Source: Fratercula arctica
Lineage: Eukaryota > Chordata > Aves > Charadriiformes > Alcidae
Direction of reading: 5' to 3'
DNA: 64,000 nt
Assembly (NCBI GenBank): GCA_947846985.1
Contig: CANTUZ010000014.1
Coordinates: forward strand, 3,830,374-3,894,373
Under the pieces are notes generated by a model. The model saw only the letters and a program-made list of their open reading frames with translations, did not search any database and was not told the origin of the DNA. This document shows positions 31,080 to 42,329 of this stretch, in pieces (positions within the stretch are counted from its first letter, which is position 1; each line of letters starts with the position of its first letter). Both the position numbers and the translations under genes were made by a program.

Positions 31080-31340
31080 AAGAGCAAAACGCAGAGGGGG
31101 GCGGGGGGGCGAGCAGGGGAGGGTGAAGGTGGTCCTCAAAGCGTGTGTCCCCTCCCCCCCTCCAAGAAGAAACTACCAAATCCCGATGGCAGAAAAAAGT
31201 GGGAAATTATAAAACTCCTTTCCTAATTCCCCCCTCCCCCCCCTTTTCCCTTTGAAATCTGGGCACAAATCAGAAAAAAACCCATGAAATTCTGCATAAA
31301 CTTTAAATAAAAAGCTTATTTTTTTGTTATTTTGGGGGCA
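31080..31340. other. Intergenic, nothing recognised
   Basis: G- and C-run rich, with an AATAAAAAG motif at about 31306. No gene model. Confidence 0.4.
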
Positions 31341-31344
31341 TTGT

Positions 31345-31600
31345 CCCTCCTGTGAGGAGTTGGACACCGTGATCCTTCCACCTTGAGATGTTCTAGGATG
31401 GAAGAAGGTTGGAAGAGGAGTTGGACACCATGATCCTTCCACCTTGAGATGTTCTAGGATGGAAGAAGGTTGGAAGAGGAGTTGGACACCGTGATCCTTC
31501 CACCTTGAGATGTTCTAGGATGGAAGAAGGTTGGAAGAGTTGGATGCCATGATTCTTCCAACTTAAGGTGTCCTAGGATGGAAGAAGGTTGGAAGAGGCC
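31345..31600. repeat. Four tandem ~63-bp units
   Basis: GTTGGACACCGTGATCCTTC, CACCTTGAGATGTTCTAGG and ATGGAAGAAGGTTGGAAGAG recur four times with few changes; the last unit is shorter and more diverged. Confidence 0.95.
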
Positions 31601-33025
31601 CACCATCCTTGGAGATACTCAAGGCCGTGAATGTGGGTCTAGAAGACCTTGGAGGAGGCAAAATCTTCGTGGAGTCAAGCCCTTGGTGGAACCAAAACCT
31701 TGCTGGAGTCAAAACCTTGGTGGAATCCAAACTCTTCTCTGTGGTGGCGGCTGAGGCGGGGATGGAGGAGATGCTTCAGGAGCACCACGGATGTCCCGTT
31801 CATAGGAACGTTGCGTTGGTTGGAGATTCTGTCGCTTGGATCTGACTTTCTAGAGCTGTAAAGAACAAAGGGACCCGCTCATCCCGGTGTCATGTGGAGA
31901 AACCCAAGAGAGGAGCAACGTCTGCAGCTGCTCCCGGGCAAGATTCCCCACCCCCCGCCCCCGCCTCGGGCACGGCTTTACCGCGCCGGTTATTTTAGGC
32001 ATTTGTCGGCGTGGTCAGATTTGCCCTTGAGGGATCAAAACCGATGGGAAACCCTTTGGGGGTCGGGAGGCCGTTGTCGGGGAATCTTTGACATGCCCCA
32101 AACACTCATCGTTTTACCGTTTTCAGCATTTTACCGTTTTCTTTTTGAAAACCTACCATTTTGAAGCTGCTCCACCGATACCCGCCGCATTTTTTTTCTC
32201 GCCTTAGCGAAAAATAAGGCTTTTCCCCCCCCCACCCCCCCGTATTGATTAGCCCTTCAAAGAATCGCCTCCTTTCGCTCGCCACTTTTGAGGAAGCGTC
32301 TTGGGCTTTGACGTTGCTCCCCCGTATCCCTCTTCATCCCCCTCCTTTTTTTTTTTTCCCCTGCGTTAAGACTTTAGATTTATTCCATTTTGTTCCATTT
32401 TTTTATAATTACGCCGTGGCGCGGCCACCACAATTAACCCCGTAACCATATTTCCAGCGCGAAAAAAAAAAATATCTTAAATCTTCTTTTTAGGCATTTA
32501 TTAAGATGCGTAGTCGTTAAAACTCTTCCTAAATATATAAATATTCTACGCAGACGCCCCCCCCCCCCCCCCCCCCCCCCGCTCCCCCCCACCCCCCAAC
32601 CCCGCCAGCAATTTAATTAAGACAACGGGAATTTAATATCGATCTAAAAATAAAGACCCCACCCCATTCTCCTCCTGGCACCCTTCCCCCCACAGATGTT
32701 TCCTCAGAACCTTCTCCTCCAGCAGAGCTGAGACCAGGAGGGGTCTTGGAGGGGGGTGGGATTTGGACCCCAAAATGGGGTTGTGCCCGGGGGGGGTCTC
32801 TGCCCCATGGCAGAGCCGTGGGGTGGGAATGGGGCTCCTTGTCCCTGGGGTGGGTATGGGGACGGTGGCTGAGGAAGCAGCGTGCCGTGGGGTTGGGGGT
32901 TTGCGCTTGACTTGGGGTGCTCAGCCTTCCCCCAGTCCATGGGGTGGGAAGGGGCTGCTCTTCCCCCCACCCCCGAGAAGTCCCCCACGGTGCCGGTGCT
33001 GCCCGTATCTCTCCAGGGAGCTGCC
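31600..33025. other. Gene-poor intergenic segment
   Basis: An AT-rich stretch around 32340-32560 and a C run of more than 25 bases at about 32560-32580. 31740-31845 (+) has an open tail (MEEMLQEHHGCPVHRNVALV) without splice support. No gene is claimed. Confidence 0.4.
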
Positions 33026-33029
33026 CAGG

Positions 33030-33470
33030 AAGTGGCCAAGACCCTTGGAGATGTGCTGAACCCCTTGGAGATGTGCTGAACACCTTCGGAGACACCCTGA
33101 ACTCCTTGGAGATGTCCTGAACCCCTTGGAGATGTGCTGAACCCTTTGGAGATGTCCTGAACCCCTTTGAAGACGTGCTGAACCCTTTGGAGATGGCCTG
33201 AATCCCCTGGAGATGTGCTGAAACCCTTCAAGACACGCTGAGCTCCTTCGAGATGTGCTGGACCCCTTTGGAAACATCCTGTACCCCTTGGAGTTGTGTT
33301 GAACCCCTTCAGAGATGTCCTGAACCCCTTGGAGATGTCCCGAACCCCTTAGGAGATGTTCTGAACCTCTTGGAAATGCGATGAACCCCTTTGGAGACAC
33401 CCTGAACCCCTTGGAGATGTGATGAGCCCCTTTGGAGACGCTCTGAACCCCTTGGAGATGTGCCACAGGG
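33030..33470. repeat. 21-bp minisatellite (CTGAACCCCTTGGAGATGTG)
   Basis: About 20 units with period near 21 or 22 (CCTGAACCCCTTTGGAGAC, GTGCTGAACCCTTTGGAG). A period divisible by three keeps frames open on both strands. Confidence 0.9.
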
Positions 33471-33474
33471 CCAC

Positions 33475-34840
33475 CCAAAAAAACATTTTGGAGGCTGAAG
33501 GGCACTAATGGTCATCAACAACCCCAACCCTCCCCCGTGGTCCAAGCGGAATAGCCTTTTGGGGTTAAAAAGGTGGGTTTTGGGGCCACCACGCTCTTGG
33601 CTGGTGACCACGAGCGAAGGCTTCAGTTGGTGAAGGCTCAACACTTCCCTCCATCCCGTTACCTTTTTACTGGATTCCTGGGAATTTCGCAGTGGGGGGG
33701 GGGGGTGGGAATAAAAAATGGACATTTTTTAACCGCAACTGGGCTTAAAACTGGGATAACCCAACTGGAAAGCCAACCAAAGAGGACAAAAAGTCCTCAG
33801 GAGACTGGATCGCGACGTGGTTTGAAGCCTTCCATGGCCAACGGAAGAGGAAGGGCCAACTTTTCCGCCCGCCGTGGGAAAGGACTGCAGCGCCGCTGGG
33901 GTTGCTACGCTCTAATTTATTAATTACTACTCATGGAAAGAAAGTGACTCTTCCCTCCCCCCCCCGCCTCCCCCCCCCCCCCCCCCCCCCCGCCAAAAAA
34001 AATTAAAATAAAAAAAATAAAATAAAATAAAAGCCGCGGTGACAAGGCAAGGAGGTCCCCACCAGCAGACACGGAGGGGGGACCGTTGACAAGCAGCACA
34101 GCGACACGTCCACGCCGGTTTCGGAAGCACGGACAACACCAGAAAATAGAGAAATTTCACTTAAATTGCGGTTTCGGGGGGTGGGAGGGTGTTTGTTCCC
34201 CCCCTCCCCCAAAAATATCCTCGCTGAAGCCCTCTGTGCTCTTCTCGGGGTGGCGTTTGTCCCTGGTGGCTCCATTTGGGACCCACACGCGGCGCAGGTG
34301 ACCGCGTCCTCCTCAAAGAGGTCAATTCTTTGAACCGCCGGGGGGGACACGGGGACGTTCTTGACTTCATCCCTCTCCCTCCTCTTCCTCCCCCTTCCCC
34401 CTTTGCAAGGTCCTGGGCTCTGCGGGGTGACAGGGCTCCCTCGTGTCACCCCCCCCCCGCCTCGGTGACACCATCCAGACCAAGCCACCAAAGCCCCTCA
34501 TCTCACCACACCCTTGATTTTGGGGCTAAATTTGGCCCAAATTGGCCCCAAGGCAGGGCGGCGTCTACACAGGAGCGGGTAATTAGCGCGCTCGTTAATG
34601 CACAATTCGTGCAAGGGCGGGGTGAGCGCCATCAAGGTGCTCGTTAACGTGTAATTAACGGAGGTGGGTGTCCAAAGCCACCCCCGTTGACTGGTGGCCA
34701 AAATTGAGGCAAGAACAGGAGATTTTGGGGCCCCTTCAAACGAGTTTCGTCCCCCCAGGTGGGGCTGGTCGGGGATCGGGACCTGGGGGGGAGGGGGGCA
34801 TCCGGAGGGGACCCCCGTGACGCAAAGATGGAATTAACAC
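33475..34840. other. Intergenic; possible unconfirmed minus-strand exon
   Basis: C runs at 33958-33991. On the minus strand 34250-34420 is open and contains VKNVPVSPPAVQRIDLFEED followed by AVTCAACGSQMEPPG. This looks less repeat-like than its surroundings, but no family is recognised and splice borders were not established. Confidence 0.25.
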
Positions 34841-34849
34841 CCTGGGTGA

Positions 34850-35515
34850 CATCATGGTTGTGGCAGCGGTGACATCCCAGTTGATCCATTGGTGACATCA
34901 TGGTTCTGCCAGCGATGACACCCTGGTTGTGCCATTGGTGACATCATGGCTGTGCCAGTGGTGACATCCCAGTTGATCCGTTGGTGACATCATTGGTTGT
35001 GCCATCGGTGACATCATGGTTGTGCCATTGGTGACATCCCAGTTGAGCTGCCGGCGACATCCCAGTTGATCCATTGGTGACATCATGGTTCTGCCAGCAA
35101 CAACACCCTGGTTGTGCCAGTGGTGACATCCCAGTTGATCTGTTGGTGACATCATGGTTGTGCCGTTGGTGACATCATGGTTGTGCCATTGGTGACATCC
35201 CAGTTGAGCTGTCGGTGACATCCCAGTTGTACCATTGGTGACATCACGGTTCTGCCAGCAACAACACCCTGGTTGTGCCATTGGTGGCATCATGGTTGTG
35301 CCATCAGTGACATCATGGCTGTGTCAGTGGTGACATCCTTGTTGTGGCATTGGTGACATCTCAGTTGAGCCGTTGGTGACATCACGGTTGTGCCACCAGC
35401 TGACATCCCGCTTGTGACATCCCGGTTATGCCAGCAGTGACGTCCTGGTTCTACCATCGGTGACATCACAGTCGTGCCATCAGTGACATCACAGTTATGA
35501 CATCATCAGTGGGGT
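34850..35515. repeat. Minisatellite of GTGACATCATGGTTGTGCCA type
   Basis: About 35 units of 18-19 bases, with alternating forms CATCATGGTTGTGCCATTGG and CATCCCAGTTGATCCGTTGG arranged in a higher-order pattern of roughly 90-100 bases. Confidence 0.95.
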
Positions 35516-36860
35516 TGGCCAAAGAGCCGGGCAGGTCCCCAAAACACGTCCCACGGAGCCAGGGACAACCCTCAGGGGCTGTTTCATGGGGAAAGGGGAT
35601 GGTGCAGCTCCGCCTCCATCCCGTATGTCCTTTGCTTTCTTTTCCTCCTCTTCTTTTCCATTTTCTCTATTTTTCCCCTCATATTTTGACCTTTTCCCTC
35701 TTTTTATTCACACCTACTTTACTACCTCTTCCTCTTGCCCATATTTTAAACTTATTTCTTGTCTTTTTTTTCCGATAAACACGCTGAGTCCTTCCCGCAG
35801 CGTCTCCGCACCCCTCGAATTATTCCATTTCCAGTCGAAACCTTCCCAATTCCAGAGATTTCAGCAATTCCCGACTTTTCCAACAAAAAAAAAAGCTTAT
35901 TTCAGCTTTTTACCCTCTTTTGGGAAAAAAAATAGTCATTCTCAGCTTTAATTCTTTCTCTTCTGTCTTTCTTTCGATGCTTTGATACTTTGCATGGAAC
36001 CCTTTCTGTTTCTTTTAGTGTTTTTGGTTTTTTGTTTTTTTGTTTTTTTTAAATTTTCTTCATTTATTTCCCCCTGCCCCCCGCCCCAAGAAGCCCTCGA
36101 TCCCCCGGTGACGAGGAAAAATTGGGAAACAGGAGAAATCGGGATTTCAGGCAGCAAAAAAAAAAAAAAACAAAGCACCGCCACCGCCTTTTCCCGATAG
36201 TCCCAAAACGCGCCAAATCCCGCTCCGAGGGACGGAGCGAAAGCAAAGGCAAAAACGCAGGAAAATCCGTAATAATAATAATAATAAAAAAAAAAAAACC
36301 ACCACAAACACATAGTTTTTGCAAAGTCCGTGTGGAAAAGGAGGGGGGAAATAAAAAGTCAAAACATTCCATTAAGTGCCTGAAAAATGACGTCACAAAA
36401 TCCCCGTGGTTTTGCCCCAAAATTGTATTTTCTTTTCGAAAGGAAAAGAATGATTCAAACCAAAAGAAGAAAAACCCTGACTGGCTCCGTTTCTTAGGAA
36501 TGATGAGGGATAAGACGAGCTCAAGGAGACGCCGCAGGTGACGGGGACGTGGAAATATCCCCAAGTCCCTCATGGCAGCTCCCGGGTGGGCAGAGGGTGA
36601 TGCGGCGGCGTGGGAAAACCCCCGTTTCTGCCTTTTTTTCTCCCAAAATGTTCCGAGGTGGGAGCAGAGGGTGGTACCTGGAGGGGGATGACGATGTGGA
36701 CCTTCATCTGATGGGGAGAAGCGGGGCAAAGGCGGGGAGATGCTCTGGGGGCCACCAACTGGAGATGCTGGGATAAGGGGTGGGGAGGGAAAGAGGGGAA
36801 CTGGGATGGAGGTGGGGGTCCTGGTGTGGAGGTGGGGGGACGCGGTGGGGAGGAGAGCAC
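35516..36860. other. T-rich intergenic segment, no gene seen
   Basis: 35630-36080 is T/C-rich, 36140-36180 and 36270-36300 are A-rich with an (AAT)n tract near 36271. This is unusually AT-rich for the window. TTTATT motifs (minus-strand AATAAA) near 36063 could serve as a polyadenylation signal for ZNF-A, but that is only a possibility. Confidence 0.35.
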
Positions 36861-36864
36861 CCAG

Positions 36865-37690
36865 TGCCGGCAGCGAGGTCGCTAATTAGCCATGAAGGCT
36901 GAACGGCCCCGGGTGGGAATGAGCCCCTCAGCGCTGGGGGTTTGAGGTCAACCCCAGTTGGGTGTCGGGCGAGCGGCTGGGGAGGTCGGGAGGAGAATGG
37001 AGCTGGTGGCCGCAGCCAGGGTCTCTCATGCCCTCATTAGATCACTAATTAGCCCACTAATCAGCCATGAAGGATCGATGGCTCCGGGCAGGAACCCCCC
37101 CAAGATGGGTCTTTGAGGCCAACCCCAGTTGGGTGTTGGGCGAGCGGCTGGGGAGGTCGGGAGGAGGCTGGAGCCCCAGAATGAAGAGGGTTTTCCCAGC
37201 CTCTAATTAGTGGGATCATTAATTACCCACCAAGGCTGGATGGCTCCAGGCAGGAACCCCCCAAGATGGGTCTTTGAGGCCAACCCCAGTTGGGTGTTGG
37301 GCGAGCGGCTGGGGAGGTCGGGAGAATGATGGAGCCACGGCCTGAGGGGGAATTCCCCATCCTCCAATTAGTGAGATCATTAATTAGCCACCAGGGTCAG
37401 CGGCTCCAGGTGGGAACAAGACCCCCCCCCCCAACGATGGGTCTTTGAGGCCAACCCCAGTTGGGTGTCAGGCGAGCGGCTGGGGAGGTCGGGAGGAGAA
37501 TGGAGCTGGTGGCCACAGCCAGGGTCCCTCATGCCCTCATTAGATCATTAATTACCCACCAAGGCTGAACGGCTCCGGGCAGGAACAAGCCCCCCAACGA
37601 TGGGTCTTTGAGGCCAACCCCAGCTGGGTGTCGGGCGAGCGGCTGGGGAGGTCGGGAGGAGGCTGGAGCCGCCGCCAGGGCCGGCCACCC
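36865..37690. repeat. ~170-bp tandem repeats downstream of ZNF-A
   Basis: Five units with GAGGCCAACCCCAGTTGGGT, GAGCGGCTGGGGAGGTCGGG, GGAGCTGGTGGCC and TTAATTAGCCACC. The same family, inverted, follows the ZNF-B stop codon at 54545-55370. Confidence 0.95.
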
Positions 37691-37691
37691 C

Positions 37692-40469
37692 TCAGTTGAT
37701 GAGGGAGGAGGTCTGGGCCCCCGAGGCGGGGGCCGGGGGGAAGGAGGGGTGGGGGAAGGCGCGGGCGGGGAAGGAGAGGGCCCAGGGAAGGTCCAGGGCG
37801 GGGCTGGAGAGGGACGGGATGGGCAGGGGCGAGGGGGAGGCAGGGAAGGAGGGCAGCGAGGGGATGGGGGCCGCCGAGCCGCCCAACGGCGGGGAGAAGG
37901 CGGCGCCGGAGAAGCCACCGGAGGGGGTGACGGCGGCGGGAGCGGCGGCGGCGGCAGCTTTGGGCTTGTCCCCGGCGTGGGTGCGTTGGTGGCGGTTGAG
38001 GTGGGAGCTGCGGCTGAAGCACTTGCCGCACTCGGGACACTTGTAGGGTTTCTCGCCGGTGTGGACGCGTTGGTGGATGGTGAGCTCGGAGCGTTGGATG
38101 AAGCTCTTGCCGCACTCGGAGCACTGGTAGGGTTTTTCCCCCAGGTGGATGCGTTGGTGCTTGATGAGGTTGGAGGAGACGCTGAAGCACTTCCCGCAGA
38201 CGTTGCACTTGTAGGGCTTCTCCCCCGTGTGCATGCGGCGGTGCTTGGTGAGGTCCGACTTCTGGATGAAACCCTTCCCGCAGTCGGGGCACTTGTAGGG
38301 CTTCTCGCCAAGGTGGGTCCGTTGGTGTTTGATGAGGTTGGAGCGGACGCTGAAGCTCTTGCCGCAATCCCCACACTTGTAGGGCTTCTCCCCCGTGTGC
38401 ATCCGGCGATGCTTCACCAACGCCGAATTTTGCCCAAAGCTCTTCCCGCATTCGGGGCAGGTATAAGGTTTCTCCCCCGTCTGCGTCCCTTGATGCTTGA
38501 CGTTCTCTGCCCGGTATGTGAAGTTCTTCCCACATTCACTGCACTTATGGGTCCTCTCTGGTGCCGGTCGAGCCCGAGCACCCCAAAGAAAACTCTTCCC
38601 GCAATCGGTGCATTTACAGGGTCGTTCACCGGCGCCGCTCAGCAACCGCCGGCGTTTGGTGGAGGCCAAGAAGCTCTTCCCGCAATCGGTGCATTGGTAG
38701 GGTTGCTCGGCACCGGCGTGGACGCGTTGATGTCTCTCCAAGTGGGAACTCTGGGAAAAGCTCTTCCCACAATCCCCGCAGCGGTAGGGTTTCTCCCCCA
38801 TATGGATGCGCCGATGGCGGTCAAGATGGGAGCTCCAAGCAAAACTCTTGCCGCAGTCGCCGCATTGGTAGGGTTTGCCGGCCGCGTGGCTCCGTTGATG
38901 CTGCAACAAGGCAGCGTTCAAACCGAAACCCTTCCCGCACTCCCCACACTTGTAGGGTTTCTCGCCCATGTGAACGCGCCGGTGCTTGGCCAACGCCGCG
39001 GTCTTGGTGAAGCCTTTGCCGCATTCGTTGCACTGCAAGGGTTTCTCGGGAGTTTTGGAGCTCTCGGTGCCGCGGGGAGGCGGGCAGCGCCCGCAATCGG
39101 CGCAACGGCAAGGGGGTTCACCGGCCGCGGCGTGGGTCCGGCGATGCCGGTCAAGGTGGGAGCTCCAACTGAAGCTCTTCCCGCATTCGGGGCAGGCGTA
39201 GGGTTTCTCGCCGGTGTGGATCCGGCGGTGCCGTTCCAGGTGAGAATTCCAGTTGAAACCCTTCCCGCAATCCCCACACTTGTAGGGTTTTTCCTCCAGG
39301 TGTAATTTTTGATGCTTGACCAAACTGGCGCTGGCCGGGAAACTCTTGCCGCAGATGCCGCATTGACAAGGGGCCGCCCCGGCACCGGTGCCGGCGTGGA
39401 CCCGTTGATGCTGGATGAAGGCAGAGCCAACGCTAAAGGTCTTGCCGCAATCGGGGCACTTGTAGGGTTTCTCGCCGGCGTGTCGGCGTTGGTGGGTGAT
39501 GAGGGTCGAGCTGAGGCGAAAACATTTCCCGCATTCGGGGCATTTATGGGGCCGCTCGGTCCCTCGTCGGCGTTTGTTGAAGGCCGAACCGAAAGCCAAG
39601 GCTTTGCCACAGTCGTGGCACCGGCCATGGTGGCCCAGCAAACTCCGCGGGGGGAATTTCTTGAAGCCTCGGTGGCCTGATTTCCCCTGTCGCTTGCCCG
39701 ATGGTTTTCTGGGTTGGTTTTCGGCTTTTTGGGGACTGTCGTTGGGTTTCGTCCCCTCCGTACCGGTGGGACTGGTCCCTTTGGGTTTCCCCACCGGCGT
39801 CCCCTCGGCGTCCACCTTCTCCAGCTCGCCCGGTGGTGGCTCTTCCTCTTCGTTCTCACTCAACAACCCATCGTCTACAGGTTGGGGGGAGAAAAAAGGG
39901 GGTGAAGACCACCCCAATGAGGGGAAAACCCACCGGTTGGTTGCCCCCATCCCTCCCAATGTCGCGCTTGGCGTCTCCGACTCCTTGCCGCCCCCCCCCC
40001 CCATCACCCCATGGTTTTGGGGCTTCCAAAAGCCGTTCTCGGTCATCGCCGGCGCGGTTATGGGGCGACTTACCGGCGACCAAACCCCTCCTGCGATGCG
40101 ATTCGGCAAAGGCGGTGATCCGCGGCCAACTGATGGCGATTTCTTCGGCTACGGGGAGACAGTCGGGTACCGATTATGGCTCTTTTCACCCCAAAAATAA
40201 ATCCAATTCTAACGCCAAGATGTGGCTGGAAGAAGCCAGAAAGGAAACGGGGGCCTGGTTGAATTCTTCACCCCCCCCACCCCCCCCCCCACCCCCCCAA
40301 GCTCTATTTAAGCTTAATTCTGGCAATTTTGGGGTGTTTTCACAGTGTATAAATTCAGCCCCTAATGAAGGTAATTAATTTAATTTAATTCACCTTGAAT
40401 AATAAGAAGAAATTAAAGGGAAGGAAGGGCCTCACCCAGGGAGATGACGCTCTCGTAGCTCTCCTGCAT
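37692..40469 (-). CDS. ZNF-A: C2H2 zinc-finger protein with KRAB-end remnant
   Basis: Minus-strand exons 40469-40436, 40148-40074 and 39874-37692 join in phase, giving 763 aa. Exon 1 encodes [12 protein letters not shown], and the codons before it read RDE, together resembling the end of a KRAB A box (YRDVMQENYE..SL). The complete KRAB is not visible because a long G run lies just upstream. Exon 2 encodes [20 protein letters not shown]. Exon 3 has an acidic/basic linker, then about 15 intact fingers (for example [21 protein letters not shown]) and about five broken ones ([32 protein letters not shown]). It ends in a Pro/Ala/Ser-rich tail, [20 protein letters not shown] to TSSLIN. Probable nuclear DNA-binding regulator; target unknown. 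Confidence 0.85.
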
Positions 40470-40489
40470 CTCGTCCCGGTGGTCCAAAT

Positions 40490-41050
40490 TCGGGGGGGGG
40501 GGGGGGGGGGGGGGGCACACAACACGTTGGGGGGGGGGGGTCCCCTGCAACACAAACAGGTATTGGGGGCCACGGTTTGGGGGACGCAACCCCCCCCCCC
40601 CAAATTGGGTGCCCCCCACCTGGATGTAGGGATCGTTGTGGGGGAGGGGGAGGTGGGGGGGGGGGGGGGTTGGGGGGGTCCCAGCATCACCCTGAGGGTG
40701 TCACAACTGGGTGGCGACGGGTGCTGGGGTGTGATGTGCCCCTCCCCCCCTGCCCCCCCAAGGGTGTTTTCGGGGGGGGGGGGGGGGCTTCACCCCAAAT
40801 CACCCCATAGGAAGGGACCCCCCCCCCCCCCCCATAAAGACCCCCCCCCGGAAGGTTGGGGAGTGCTTAAATAAGGGTTTGGGGTGACCCCAGGGATGGA
40901 GGATGGGGATGGGGGGGGGGGTGTTAAATACAACCGAGGTGGAAATTAAAGGGGGGGGTGTCATGGAAAGCTAATGGCCGGGGGGGGGGGGATTAAAATG
41001 CAACAGGGGTGGAGGGGAAATGAAAATCGGAATGTGAAAAGGGGGAGAAA
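40490..41050. other. G-run-rich flank 5' of ZNF-A
   Basis: Several G runs of 10-25 bases (40492-40515, 40770-40787, and others) and C runs. Any upstream KRAB exon would lie here or beyond, but none could be read. Confidence 0.4.
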
Positions 41051-41059
41051 TGGGGGGGG

Positions 41060-41480
41060 GGTGTCCGGTGGGGGGGGGGATACAGCGGAGGTGGGTGCAG
41101 GGGGGTGGGGGGGTTGTTAAAATGAGACTATAACGAGAATAAAATGAGAAATTGGGGGAGGGGAGGGGGGGGATGAAAACACGACGCGGGTGGGTGCGGG
41201 GGGAGGGAAGGGGAAATCGGGGGGAATGAAGGTAAAAATAAAGGGGGGGGGGTCGAGGAGATGATGGGGGTGTGTGTGGGGATGATGGAGGGGCGAGGGG
41301 ATGATGGGGGGGTGTGGGGATGATGGGGGGGGTGTGGGGATGATGGAGGGGCGAGGGGATGATGGGGGGGTGTGTGGGGATGATGGGGGGGGTGTGGGGA
41401 TGATGGAGGGGCGAGGGGATGATGGGGGGGTGTGGGGATGATGGGGGGGTTGTAGCGGTGATGGGGGGGTTGTGGCGATG
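41060..41480. repeat. GATGATGG-type minisatellite
   Basis: From 41255, units GGGGATGATGGAGGGGCGAG and GGGGATGATGGGGGGGTGT repeat with a period near 18-37 bases. It is G-rich throughout on the + strand. Confidence 0.8.
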
Positions 41481-41499
41481 ATGGGGGGGCTCCCCATCA

Positions 41500-42325
41500 C
41501 CCCGGGGGGGGGGGGTGGGGGGGGGGATGAAGAGCCGTCGGGGTGCGGTCGGGTGGGTGCCCCCCCCCCCCGCCCCGCTCCTTTCCCCACCCCCCCCACC
41601 CCCCCCCCCCCCCGTTACCTGGTACCGGGAGCGAAGGGATGCGGATGCGATGGAGGAATGGGGGGGGGGGGGGTCGGGGGGGTGGAATATATTTTTTAAG
41701 GAGGGGGCGGGGGGGGGGGAGGGGGGGCGAGGAAGAAGAGGAGGAGGAGGAAGAGGCTGGGGGCGGCGGCGGGGCTGTTGCACGCCGGCTGGGTGAGCCC
41801 GGACACACAGGAAGGGGATGGAGCAACCGGGACCGAGGGGGGGGGGGGGTGGGGGGGGTGGGGGTGGCCCCCCCCACAGGAAGGAGGAGGGGGGGACACA
41901 CACACACACAGAGACACACACGAGCCACGAGCCGAAGTCGCCCGAGTCGCCTTTGTGGTTCCTGAGAAAGAGCCGAGGGGGGGGGGGGGGGGGGGGGGGG
42001 TGGTGTCGCCTTGTCGCCGTGTGTGTGTCCGTCCCCCCCCTCCCCGACCCGAGGTGGCAGGTAACGGAGATGGCCCCGTGCCCCCCCCCCCACCTCCCTG
42101 TGTCCCCCCACCCCCGGGATGCTCCGGCGCCGCCCGGCTTTGTCCCCGCTCGGGGAAGGGAAAATGGGGGGGGGGGGGGGGGCGATGTGGGGGGGGGGGT
42201 GGGGTGTGAGATGGGGGTGGGGGGGTGTCCCTTCTGAACCCCCCCCCCCCCGGGATGAGGGGCTTTGGGGGGGGGGGCTCGACCGAGTCACAGCATCCCG
42301 GGAGCGGGGGGGGGGGCGGGGGATG
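41500..42325. other. CpG/G-rich segment, possible 5' region of ZNF-A
   Basis: Contains (GGA)n at 41715-41755, a CACACACACA run at 41898-41912, and minus-strand donor-like CAG/GTAAC near 41615 comparable to GCAG/GTAAC at 49178 upstream of ZNF-B. A non-coding first exon is possible, not shown. Confidence 0.25.
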
Positions 42326-42329
42326 GGGG

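Noticed and set aside
31740..31845. Possible terminal exon with MEEMLQEHHGCPVHRNVALV
   Set aside because: No acceptor, partner exon or family match could be found; may be chance.
37608..39305. A 565-codon + strand frame opposite ZNF-A, and similar frames opposite the other finger genes
   Set aside because: Antisense shadow: repeated finger codons keep the complementary frame open, giving periodic [15 protein letters not shown] peptides without known function.
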